NCBI GenBank assembly: GCA_930367215.1
Contig: OV884056.1
Location: forward strand, 322,368,709-322,432,708
Direction: 5' to 3'
DNA: 64,000 bases
Origin: Pollenia angustigena
Lineage: Eukaryota > Arthropoda > Insecta > Diptera > Polleniidae
A program made the translations under genes and the position numbers. The notes under the pieces were generated by a model. It saw nothing but the letters and a program-made list of their open reading frames with translations, made no database searches and was not told the DNA's origin. Numbering within the stretch: the first letter of the stretch is position 1; the number at the start of each line of letters is the position of its first letter. Positions 44,987-56,400 of this stretch are shown here, piece after piece.

Positions 44987-46680
44987 TTACGAACCGTTTG
45001 GTCTGGCGAGGTTTCCCACTAGCTCTTGATCATTTTTTCTCGGGGGGTTCCAACCCTCCTCACCAGCCTCGTATTCGAACATAAAAAAAATGAAAACAAA
45101 GGAAAACAACAAAAATTAAAACGGATAACTACACGACCATCTACCACCACATAAAGAATTCTGAGACTGATGTGGGTCTCATTTTAGCCCTCCCAACCAT
45201 GTCATGGATGCATCCGCATAAATTCTGTCACATGACCCAATATCCACTTGACCTATCTCTCCACTTACCACTCCATCATTACCTGTACCTTGCTAATCAA
45301 AAACCTAGCTTTTCAAATTTCAATTTACATTTTTTATTAAAACAAAACTTAATAATTAAAAATAATAATATTTAAATACTGTAAAATAAAACATAAAAAT
45401 AAGACATTATACATATATACTTTTTTCCCCTCAATCTTTCTGCAAAGTTTTTATTTTCCTTTGCCTAAAAATCTTAAATTTATTCATATATATTTTTTTT
45501 TCTTTTTTTTTCCACATTTTTTTTATTTCTTTTATAATTTTTTCTTTAAATTTTCATCTGTCTATATCTAAAAGAGCTCTCTGAGACATGCATACTTTCT
45601 ATATATTTAGTTTTTCTATTAAATTTTAAATTTGTACATATATATAAATTAATTTATGGCAAACATACCGGCACACGAGAGTTAAGTGTATATATATAAA
45701 TATAGGGGACATGCACACAAACTAATACACTTGACACTCGACTTACAGATTTTTCCACAATTCACAAAACTACACTTAAAATTAACTTAAATTTATTTCC
45801 TATTTGTTAGTTTTTTATACTGTTTTTTTTTCTATTTTTCTGTTATTTTAATTTTTATCTTTTTACTTAATATAATTAATGTATCCTGTTTTTTCCTGCC
45901 TGCGAATATCTCCATTTTTTTATTTTTATCAATTTTCCTATTTTGCTGACTTTTTTTTTCTCTGCCAATTTTTAATTATTTATTAAATAAAATTCTTTTA
46001 AGCCAATATTATTTTGCCTATGATGGGTTTAAAGCCAATATATTTTTTTAAAAACACAAGAATAAACTTTTTTACCTGGCTATTTATTTCTCTGGTGTGT
46101 GGCTGACAGGACGATTTCCGTATGGAGAAAATAGCCAGCTGAAAAATAAAACACTAGTAAATACTAAAAAAAATTTCACACTTAGATATTTCAACTAGCT
46201 TACGTTTTATTTTAATATTCTTTGTTAAAAAAAAATCAATTTGAAAATGTTGCACACACACACTTTTATTTTTTTTTTTTACACTACGTCCTTGTTTGGA
46301 GAATTCAACTTCGCTAATAAAATCCTCAAGTTTTCCTCAAATTTATTTATTTAATTTTTAACGGGTTTCCTGCCATATACTGGAAAACTATCTGTTGCCA
46401 CTTTTCATGTTCTATTCTATATACATATTCCTTTTTTTATATAAGTATATTCGTTTCATCTTATTTATTTTAAATTTTGCATTTTTTTGAATGAAACTAC
46501 AACACTGTGTTAAATCCAATTTTACGTTGCCAACCTTACATACTTTTAGTACAAAAACCAACAACATTATTTTACTACAGTTACAAAGAACAAGCAGCTG
46601 TCATTACACATGTAAGCATGATTAAAAAATTTAAATTTACATATTTACTTCTATTTTCAGACAATCAGACTATTTAAACT
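44987..46680 (+). repeat. T-rich LTR-like repeat, copy 1
   Basis: Starts TGTTACGAACCGTTTGGTC. It shares its start, a CCCACTAGCTCT block and the mirrored motif TTACCTGGCTATTT ... AAATAGCCAGCTG (46,072-46,142) with the copy at 50,691. The plus strand is very T/C-rich. The right boundary is uncertain, and the short ORFs have no domains. Confidence 0.45.
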
Positions 46681-47035
46681 AAATAAATAATTTGGACAAC
46701 ACAAAACAGGTATTTACAGATACTAATTGTCAAATTCATACATATATATAAATAATAAATATAATTAATTATAAACATTTCTTTTGCAGAAGAAAAACAA
46801 ACAAAACCAAGAACATTCAACCAAACAAAAACACATAAGGACTTCTTTGACAAAATGCACAAACAACAACATTCAGACAGTAAAACAAACCAAGTAGAAA
46901 CAAGCAAAACAAAAAATATACATGAAATAAACAAAACCAAGCAAACATTTCTTAATTAATACTAAGGTAACACAGAAAACATTTTCACGTAAGTACAAAA
47001 AAAAATAATCATCCTCCGTGCTAACCTCGCCCGCA

Positions 47036-47495
47036 ACATACTTAGCGAAGCCGGTATTTGTCATACCAAAGAGGAACAAATCTTTGCGCACGGCCGAAGG
47101 CCGGCTATGCAGAGAAGCTTTAGTTAGAGAAGCCGGTATTTGTCATACCAAAGAGGAGCAAATCTTTGCGCCCGGCCGAAGGCCGTCTATGCAGAGAAGC
47201 TTTACTTAGCGAAGCCGGTTTTTGCTATACCATAGAGAAGAAAATCCTTGCGCCCGGCCGAAGGCCGGCTATGCAGAGTAGTTTTACTTAGCGAAGCGGG
47301 TTCTTGCTATACCATAGATTAGAAAATCCTTGTTTTAGTTAGCGAAGCCAGTATTTGTCATATTAAAGAGGAGCACATCTTTGCGCCCGGCCGAAGGCCG
47401 GCTATGCAGAGAAGTTTTACTTAGCGAAGCCGGTTTTTGCTATACCATAGAGGAGAAAATCCTTACGCCCGGCCGAAGGTCGGCTATGCAGGAGT
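47036..47495 (+). repeat. 82-bp tandem repeat, five to six units
   Basis: CGGCCGAAGG recurs at 47,091, 47,173, 47,255, 47,388 and 47,470 (steps 82, 82, 133, 82; the 133 step includes a truncated unit). Each unit has GCGAAGCCGGTATTTG, a CCAAAGAGGAGCAAATC-like block and a GC palindrome CGGCCGAAGGCCG. Single relatives lie at 44,902-44,985 and inverted at about 18,025-18,075. Confidence 0.85.
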
Positions 47496-47890
47496 GTTTT
47501 CGTTTGCGACGCCCATGTTTATAATTTGATTACGTTTGTATTACACTTTTATTTAAATAAACTACATACTAACCTGGTGCACTTCTGTAATATTTTGATG
47601 TCAAATGCAAAAAGAATGTAATATGAGGTAAAGAGATAGTAATTTTCAAATAAATTTTGTATATCTAAAAAGATATGGTCAAAAGCTTTGAAATGATACC
47701 AATATTGGCCATATAACGATAAAAATGTAGTGGAAAATCAGACCTTTATATAAAAACTTAAAACGTCCATAACTTGAAAACTAAGCGTTTCCGCCAACTT
47801 TTTTATTTAATTTTTTCTTCTTATTTTTCAATTTTCTATCACCCTGGGTACATTTTTTTTTATTTGGAGCTGCGTCGGTAAACTAGATTT

Positions 47891-48274
47891 GTTCCTTTAG
47901 TTTTCCGCGAATAATATACATTGATAAAAGTAGTTTTTGCTGTGAATAAATTAAAAATTAATTAATTTAAGCAAATAAAAAGTGAATATGAATTGGGAAT
48001 ACGAATAGAAAGTAAACACAGTAGATATGTATTTACTTATATTTGCAAATATATTGTTTTAATCAAACGATCACAGTGATAATATATTTATAATTGCATA
48101 CAACCATATACGGTGAATTTTTGGATTTATGTCCAGTGCATAGTACATGTAATCTACCTGTAAGCATAAGTCGACGTTATTATTTATGTTCGGAAATATA
48201 TGTATATATTGCGTGTGAAGACGTGCAGTAAAAAACCTTCATGCACGCAATATATTCACATTCTAATTTATATA
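47891..48274. other. Intergenic stretch, no gene seen
   Basis: AT-rich. Contains a small hairpin (ATATTGCGTGTGAAG with CTTCATGCACGCAATAT, about 48,206-48,253). Confidence 0.4.
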
Positions 48275-48282
48275 GTTCATAT

Positions 48283-48482
48283 CAAGGCGAATTGACAAGA
48301 AGGTGGGGTCAAGTCAACATATGGTGTTTTTTTTTCGGTGGTCGACTTGTTAAAGTTTGTATACAAACTCGTTTTTTATGTAAACAAACCTGTTTTTTTT
48401 TTCCTAGCAATATTTTTGACAACCCGACCACAGAAGCATTGTAGTTGTAGAGTTGACCTCACCTTCTAGTCAATTCGCCTTG
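48283..48482. mobile_element. CAAGGCG MITE copy 3, intact 200-bp reference copy
   Basis: Ends CAAGGCGAATTGACAAGAAG and CTTCTAGTCAATTCGCCTTG. Perfect 8-bp duplication GTTCATAT at 48,275-48,282 and 48,483-48,490. This uninterrupted copy defines the family length. Confidence 0.9.
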
Positions 48483-48619
48483 GTTCATATATTAAGGCCG
48501 AAGATTATTTTTTAAAAAAGCACAATCATTTTTAAAATACAATTTGTTTTGAAATAGAGGACATTTACTTCAGTCATACTCGGCGTGTCAGTTTGGTATG
48601 ATGAGAGAGAGAGTGCTAA

Positions 48620-48848
48620 AGCTTCGTACAGACGATGGTCAGATCTTACAATATTGTAAGCAGGCGTTGCCAACAGCAAAATTTTTCTGACAATGGTCCA
48701 TTGTCAGATGCATTAATTTTGCACATCTGCAAATATAAATGAGCTTACAATGTTCACACAGTTGTAAGACATTTTAGCCAATTTTAATGCAATTTAAGCA
48801 ACGCTGCTTACCAATATTGTAAGATCTGACCATCGTCTGTACGAAGCT
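48620..48848. mobile_element. MITE with AGCTTCGTACAGACG ends, TAA target, copy 2
   Basis: 229 bp, near-identical to 22,059-22,287. TAA at 48,617-48,619 and 48,849-48,851. Confidence 0.88.
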
Positions 48849-48851
48849 TAA

Positions 48852-49138
48852 TATAAAAAATTTTTAAAATAATCATGACGGAAAGACGAAATGGGGCTTG
48901 CATGAGACGCGTGTGAACAAATCAATATTTGAAATCAACCGCAAAATCAATATTTTGTTTATGTTAAACACGTGGTATTGTTATTGTTTTGAAAACAACA
49001 ACACGTGTGCGACAAACAATAACAATACAACCAGAAAAATATCAGGAAACATTACGATTGCTATAATAACCATAAAAAGTAAAGAAATTAATAAAAATAT
49101 GAAAAAAATCTTAAAACTTTGCGGCTTATAATGCTTGA
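48852..49138. other. Intergenic stretch with a short hairpin
   Basis: AACACGTGGTATTGTTATTG and the near-complement ending CAACACGTGT (about 48,966-49,009) form a hairpin. The surrounding Asn/Ile-rich frame is not convincing as a gene. Confidence 0.35.
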
Positions 49139-49717
49139 AAAATTTTCCAAAAAGTTGTTAGTTGAATAAAATCTGTAAATTTATATGTTTCTCAAATCTG
49201 ATAAGTGAATTCGAAAGCCCTCAACCAGGGCTATAAAAGCCACCAGCTGTCACTTTCGGGAAATTAACAGTTTAGGGGGAGTTCTGTATTAAAGTAAAAA
49301 AATTCAAAAAATTTCCAAAAAGTTGTTAGTTGAATAAAATCTGTAAATTTATATGTTTCTCAAATCTGATAAGTGAATTCGAAAGCCCTCAACCAGGGCT
49401 ATAAAAGCCACCAGCTGTCACTTTCGGGAAATTAACAGTTTAGGGGGCGTTCTGTATTAAAGTAAAAAAATTCAAACATTTTCCAAAAAGTTGTTAGTTG
49501 AATAAAATCTGTAAATTTATATGTTTCTCAAATCTGATAAGTGAATTCGAAAGCCCTCAACCAGGGCTATAAAAGCCACCAGCTGTCACTTTCGGGAAAT
49601 TAACAGTTTAGGGGGCGTTCTGTATTAAAGTAAAAAAATTCAAAAATTTTCCAAAAAGTTGTTAGTTGAATAAAATCTGTAAATTTATATGTTTCTCAAA
49701 TCTGATAAGTGAATTCG
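49139..49717. repeat. 168-bp tandem repeat, 3.4 copies
   Basis: CCAAAAAGTTGTTAGTTG recurs at 49,147, 49,315, 49,483 and 49,651, exactly 168 bp apart. Each unit holds the small palindrome GCCCTCAACCAGGGC and TATAAAAGCCACCAGCTGTC. The last partial unit joins directly to the LINE fragment. Confidence 0.9.
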
Positions 49718-49719
49718 AG

Positions 49720-50650
49720 ATTATGTCAAGGTCTCGGCCAAGCGTATCATTCATATTCTGCCTCATAGCAGCGACATCGGATACGCTTGATCTACATTCG
49801 GATGAGAACGAGTTGCATAGGTTGCTGTCATCTGCAAAAGAGTAGATAGGATTGTAATTTTGACAAAGGAGGTCGTTTATAAAGATAAGAAATAGAGTAG
49901 GAGAAAGAACGGAGCCTTGCGGCACCCCTGAATGAATCTTGAACTCGTTTGACGAAACCCCATCTATAACAACTCGTATAGTGCGATCTCTGAGAAAACT
50001 CGATATAAATCGAGAGAAATTATCACCGACACCAAATGCAGCAAGTTTTGACAAGAGTGCACCATGCCAGACTCTGTCAAACGCCTCAGAAATATCCAAA
50101 GCAATTACCTTACTTTCGCCAAAATGGTGAATGGAATGGCACCATTTTTCCGATAACAGAGCTAGTAAGTCTCCAGTAGAGCGACCTCTACCAAAGCCAT
50201 ACTGGCGGTCGCTTAGTAGGTAGTTTGATTCTAAATATTTGACAAGATGGTAATTTACCATACTCTCCATAACTTTGGAAAGTGCCGAACAAATTGCAAT
50301 TGGGCGGTAATTTTCAGGGTTATTAGCGGTTCCCTTTTTAGGAATTGACGTTACGTTAGCAACTTTCCAGCAGACTGGAAATTCCGCGGCACGGTATAAA
50401 GTGCTGAAAAGATTTGCTAAGGGACGAGCTAGCGTCGAAGAGCACTGCTTCAAGACCAGTGCAGGTATACCATCCGGCCCAGGAGTTTATGTCGAGATCC
50501 GCAAGAACCCTTTTAACAGCTCGACCCCGAAAAAATATTCTAGGCATAGTTACGGATACTTTTTCGAGTTCGGGTAGTGGTTGATTGCTATCTGGTACAA
50601 AAAACGCAAAAAGGGCAGCTTTCGAAGAAAAAGATATACAAAAACACAAT
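49720..50650 (-). pseudogene. Non-LTR (LINE) reverse transcriptase fragment
   Basis: Minus-strand RT domain fragment. NENYRP-type block NNPENYRPIAICSALSKVME, then YGFGRGRSTGDLL, the first catalytic Asp in ALDISEAFDRVWH, GVPQGSVLSPTLFLIFINDL, and the FADD catalytic box with context YSFADDSNLCNSF. The upstream part lies in another frame (50,356-50,649) after a one-base shift at about 50,470. The thumb, 3' region and 3' UTR are absent, and the ORF runs straight into the 168-bp repeat. Clade was not assigned. The enzyme would have primed reverse transcription at nicked target DNA. The copy is dead. Confidence 0.88.
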
Positions 50651-50690
50651 ATTTTCTGTCTCGTGACGTCTCTGTATACTCTGTGTTACG

Positions 50691-53210
50691 AACCGTTTTT
50701 TTCTCTAAGGCCATGGTTACCCCACTAGCTCTCAGCGGTGCCATCTCTTAGGGGGGCGTTCTCAACCCTTTGGTTGACCCTGGTTCGCAGCCAGAACAAA
50801 AAAAACTGAAACACAAAAAAACTTGACAACATACATAAACTTACTTAATCTGGAATACCAATTCATAGGGAGGCAGATGTTAAGCTCCAATCGCCCATTT
50901 CCCAACCATGACCGCGATATCCATATATTTTTCCTACGGTCCCATAAGCCCGTCTTACGTCGCCCTTTCTATATCAACAATCCCCAAAAATTATAAACTA
51001 CTCAAAAATTTTTTCCATTTTTGTTTCACATACAAATACAAATAACTTTATTTATAATTTTTAACTATTCTATTTATCTTAAAACTATATTTTTTTTCTT
51101 AATTTTACTATTACATAATACATATAAATACACATAATTAAATAAAACACTAACTATTGCTAACCCTTTTTTTTCTTTTCTTTTTTTTTCTTATATTCCG
51201 TTTCCGGCTCAAATAATTATTTCCAAAAAAAAACAAATTTAAATCAAGTTTTCTTCTTCAATATCTTACACTTCTTTTTATTTTTTTTCTATTTACTCTA
51301 GGTTCCTTAAGTACTCAAACGGTTATATCCTCAATACCGGATGTACGGATTAATTTATTACCTACGCCTGAAGGAGCTCCCTAATGACGTGATGCCAACA
51401 ACAATGCCTTATGCAATTACTTTCGCGCCTAACTTGAGCACCTAAAGCAACCAAATTTTACTTTTATTATTATTTTTTTCTTCTTTGCGTATTTCCGCTT
51501 TCAATATTATTTTTACTTCCTTTTTTTCAAGATATAAAATTCTCTAATTAATCATTACTTTCTTTGTTTTTTTTTTTTTTTAATAATTGGTAGGCCTAGC
51601 CGGAATCCTTACATAAGTAAACACATACACTATGCAACCAAACTACACTCTCGACAGACACAATAATTCATCACAACAACACAATTTTAAATAAATTAAA
51701 TTAAATGAATCAATAATTAACTAACTACAACTTAATCTAATATGTTTTTTTTTTACTTTTATGTTAATTTCTTCTTTTTTTCTTTCTACTGTTATTTAAT
51801 TATTTGTTTTTTGTTTCTTATTTCTATTCAAATTTCTGTTTTTGTATAAGATCTTACTGGAAATGCCTTGTTATTTAATAAAAAAAATTTAATCTTCATT
51901 AACCAGATATGTTGAATCTTGCCTTTTTGTTTTTTGGATTTACACCGATTTTAGGAAACTTGGGAGCAACACATCTCCCAAAACTTAACTCGCAATAGGT
52001 TGTTGCTTTTTCTTTTTCTATCTGGTTTGTATTCACCGAATATATAACAAACATAAAAAAAATGACTTACCTGGCTATTTCTCCTGTGATTTATTGACCA
52101 TCCATCACCAGTTCTGAGATAATAGCCAGCTGTACGGAAACACAAACAAAATGTTTTAATATTTTTCCCTCAATTTAACACATTTATGTTGCTCTATATT
52201 CACAGCCACTATTGTTCAAAGTTGAAATCATACCAGCAGTTTTACTTTGGTACACTTATTACATTATATATGTTTTTTTTTCTGCATTTAATTATTAAGA
52301 ACGTTACCAATTTAATACCACTTTTATGCCTTCGGCACTTTCAATCTTGTCTGTGAACATAAAGCCACTTTTAAATTATTATTATCTTTTTCGCACAACT
52401 TACGTTTTTTTAATTTTTCTTTTTGCTAACAAGAAAAATATAATATTCACTTCCGATCCTAGATTTATTCCTGTCTTAGTACTGCACTTTTAATTTTATT
52501 TGGCTGTATTTGATTTTCCTTTTATTAACTTTATTTAATCTTTGTAGACAAATTTAAACTTCACTTGGGCACTTCTCAAAACTTTCTAAAACATTTTCCT
52601 ATTTATTTTCTTCTTTTATACTACATACTCGTAGCCTATATACTTGAAATATTACTGCAGGGCTTATTTCGCGCCAATCCTTATTTACTCGTTCATGCCC
52701 ATATTAGGAAATTTTTCTTAGCCTTTCGTGTATATTTTCCCGCTAAGCAAGTTTTCTCTCTCCGTGCTTATATTTCTTTTTCCATGTTTGTCAGGTTGTT
52801 ATATGCCCTCACTACTTTTCCTATAAATACCTTCATTCTAAATAAATTACTAATACATTTTCGCGGTATTTTCCTGCCCTGACAAAAAAAGAAAATTAAA
52901 TAAATACTTTAAACCAAATCTATAAAATCAAAATTTACTAATAAAAAATCTACATGGTTTTGCCTACTTCTCATAATGCAATCCCAGGCAATCAGCAATT
53001 TTAGCAGCCTACAATCCTTCATTCATAATATAACTAATTTTCAAAATTTAATTTCTACAATTCGTTATTTAATGAATGAAAACTGCATCCCTGCTATTTT
53101 ACTATGATAGCGCGTTGCCACTTAATACCAACTAAACACACTTTCCACAGCTGATATGCGAACAGCTGACATTTTCCTCACATGTATTACATTCTATTGG
53201 CACAGAATAC
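50691..53210 (+). repeat. T-rich LTR-like repeat, copy 2
   Basis: Starts TGTTACGAACCGTTTTTTTC, interrupting the region just upstream of the LINE. Shares the start, CCCACTAGCTCT and the mirrored TTACCTGGCTATTT/AATAGCCAGCTG motif (52,068-52,133) with 44,987-46,680. Strong T/C strand bias and no coding domain. It could be a long solo LTR or a non-autonomous retroelement. The right end is uncertain. Confidence 0.45.
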
Positions 53211-53239
53211 ACAGAACTGTAAAAAGTGACGTGGGCCAA

Positions 53240-53410
53240 GATAGCGTCGACGAAATAGCGTCGAATTTGGGAATTTAAAAACCGGGAAAACAAAATACCC
53301 AAATTATGGTGTTTTTCAGAATAAGAACAAAAAGTTAGCGTCGAATTTAGGAATTTATGGGGATTTCCAAAGTAAAAAAAAGTTAGCGTCGAATTTAGGA
53401 ATTTAAAAAG
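53240..53410 (+). repeat. Short repeats at the satellite edge
   Basis: AGCGTCGAATTT(A/G)GGAATTTA occurs at about 53,257, 53,336 and 53,382, just before the satellite begins. Confidence 0.7.
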
Positions 53411-53487
53411 GGGAAGTAAAAATAACTAATATTTTTAATAAAAATACAAAAAATAGTTAACACAAATTAAAAAATACACATTTAGGA

Positions 53488-56400
53488 ACAAAATAAGCGA
53501 TGCGTGCAAAAAATCGTTCGGTTAGTTCCCGAGATATTTGGGTGCATCCAAAATGGTCAGTAAAAAGCGTTGCTGATTTATCCCGTGGAACACAGGCTTT
53601 TGCACGCTATAAACTGTATATATTCTGAAAGTAAATCATTTTCCGCACAAAATGAGCGATGCGTGCAAAAAATCGTTCGGTTAGTTCCCGTGATATTTGG
53701 GTGCATCCAAAATGGTCAGTAAAAATCGTTGCTGATTTATCCCATGGAACACAGGCTTTTGCACGGTATAAACTGTATATATTCTGAAAGTAAATCGTTT
53801 TCCGCACAAAATGAGCGATGCGTGCAAAAAATCGTTCGGTTAGTTCCCGAGATATGTGGGTGCATCCAAAATGGTCAGTAAAAAGCGTTGCTGATTTATC
53901 CCATGGAACACAGGCTTTTGCACGCTATAAACTGTATATATTCTGAAAGTAAATCATTTTCCGCACAAAATGAGCGATGCGTGCAAAAAATCGTTCGGTT
54001 AGTTCCCGAGATATTTGGGTGCATCCAAAATGGTCAGTAAAAAGCGTTGCTGATTTATCCCATGGAACACAGGCTTTTGCACGCTATAAACTGTATATAT
54101 TCTGAAAGTAAATCATTTTCCGCACAAAATGAGCGATGCGTGCAAAAAATCGTTCGTTTAGTTCCAGAGATATTTGGGTGCATCCAAAATGGTCAGTAAA
54201 AATCGTTGCTGATTTATCCCATGGAACACAGGCTTTTGCACGGTATAAACTGTATATATTCTGAAAGTAAATCATTTTCCGCACAAAATGAGCGATGCGT
54301 GCAAAAAATCGTTCGTTTAGTTCCAGAGATATTTGGGTGCATCCAAAATGGTCAGTAAAAATCGTTGCTGATTTATCCCATGGAACACAGGCTTTTGCAC
54401 GGTATAAACTGTATATATTCTGAAAGTAAATCATTTTCCGCACAAAATGAGCGATGCGTGCAAAAAATCGTTCGTTTAGTTCCAGAGATATGTGGGTGCA
54501 TCCAAAATGGTCAGTAAAAAGCGTTGCTGATTTATCCCATGGAACACAGGCTTTTGCACGGTATAAACTGTATATATTCTGAAAGTAAATCGTTTTCCGC
54601 ACAAAATGAGCGATGCGTGCAAAAAATCGTTCGGTTAGTCCCCGAGATATTTGGGTGCATCCAAAATGGTCAGTAAAAAGCGTTGCTGATTTATCCCGTG
54701 GAACACAGGCTTTTGCACGCTATAAACTGTATATATTCTGAAAGTAAATTGTTTTCCGCACAAAATGAGCGATGCGTGCAAAAAATCGTTCGGTTAGTTC
54801 CCGAGATATTTGGGTGCATCCAAAATGGTCAGTAAAAAGCGTTGCTGATTTATCCCGTGGAACACAGGCTTTTGCACGCTATAAACTGTATATATTCTGA
54901 AAGTAAATCATTTTCCGCACAAAATGAGCGATGCGTGCAAAAAATCGTTCGTTTAGTTCCAGAGATATTTGGGTGCATCCAAAATGGTCAGTAAAAATCG
55001 TTGCTGATTTATCCCATGGAACACAGGCTTTTGCACGGTATAAACTGTATATATTCTGAAAGTAAATCATTTTCCGCACAAAATGAGCGATGCGTGCAAA
55101 AAATCGTTCGTTTAGTTCCAGAGATATGTGGGTGCATCCAAAATGGTCAGTAAAAAGCGTTGCTGATTTATCCCATGGAACACAGGCTTTTGCACGGTAT
55201 AAACTGTATATATTCTGAAAGTAAATCGTTTTCCGCACAAAATGAGCGATGCGTGCAAAAAATCGTTCGGTTAGTCCCCGAGATATTTGGGTGCATCCAA
55301 AATGGTCAGTAAAAAGCGTTGCTGATTTATCCCGTGGAACACAGGCTTTTGCACGCTATAAACTGTATATATTCTGAAAGTAAATTGTTTTCCGCACAAA
55401 ATGAGCGATGCGTGCAAAAAATCGTTCGGTTAGTTCCCGAGATATTTGGGTGCATCCAAAATGGTCAGTAAAAATCGTTGCTGATTTATCCCATGGAACA
55501 CAGGCTTTTGCACGGTATAAACTGTATATATTCTGAAAGTAAATCATTTTCCGCACAAAATGAGCGATGCGTGCAAAAAATCGTTCGTTTAGTTCCAGAG
55601 ATATGTGGGTGCATCCAAAATGGTCAGTAAAAAGCGTTGCTGATTTATCCCATGGAACACAGGCTTTTGCACGGTATAAACTGTATATATTCTGAAAGTA
55701 AATCGTTTTCCGCACAAAATGAGCGATGCGTGCAAAAAATCGTTCGGTTAGTTCCCGAGATATGTGGGTGCATCCAAAATGGTCAGTAAAAAGCGTTGCT
55801 GATTTATCCCATGGAACACAGGCTTTTGCACGCTATAAACTGTATATATTCTGAAAGTAAATCATTTTCCGCACAAAATGAGCGATGCGTGCAAAAAATC
55901 GTTCGGTTAGTTCCCGAGATATTTGGGTGCATCCAAAATGGTCAGTAAAAAGCGTTGCTGATTTATCCCATGGAACACAGGCTTTTGCACGCTATAAACT
56001 GTATATATTCTGAAAGTAAATCATTTTCCGCACAAAATGAGCGATGCGTGCAAAAAATCGTTCGTTTAGTTCCAGAGATATTTGGGTGCATCCAAAATGG
56101 TCAGTAAAAATCGTTGCTGATTTATCCCATGGAACACAGGCTTTTGCACGGTATAAACTGTATATATTCTGAAAGTAAATCATTTTCCGCACAAAATGAG
56201 CGATGCGTGCAAAAAATCGTTCGTTTAGTTCCAGAGATATTTGGGTGCATCCAAAATGGTCAGTAAAAATCGTTGCTGATTTATCCCATGGAACACAGGC
56301 TTTTGCACGGTATAAACTGTATATATTCTGAAAGTAAATCATTTTCCGCACAAAATGAGCGATGCGTGCAAAAAATCGTTCGTTTAGTTCCAGAGATATG

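Larger units (their letters stand above)
44690..47890. mobile_element. Long-TIR element with internal 82-bp tandem array
   Basis: The left arm (44,690-44,901) starts AAATCTAGTTTACCGACGCA and is mirrored by the right arm (about 47,665-47,890) ending CTAGATTT, giving TIRs of about 210 bp that share GCGGAAACGCTTAGTTTTC. Immediately inside the left TIR is one 82-bp unit, and the 82-bp array lies toward the right TIR. A T-rich LTR-like block fills the middle. No transposase recognised. Confidence 0.72.

Noticed and set aside
50356..50649. Separate minus-strand protein
   Set aside because: It is the upstream part of the LINE reverse transcriptase displaced by a one-base shift.
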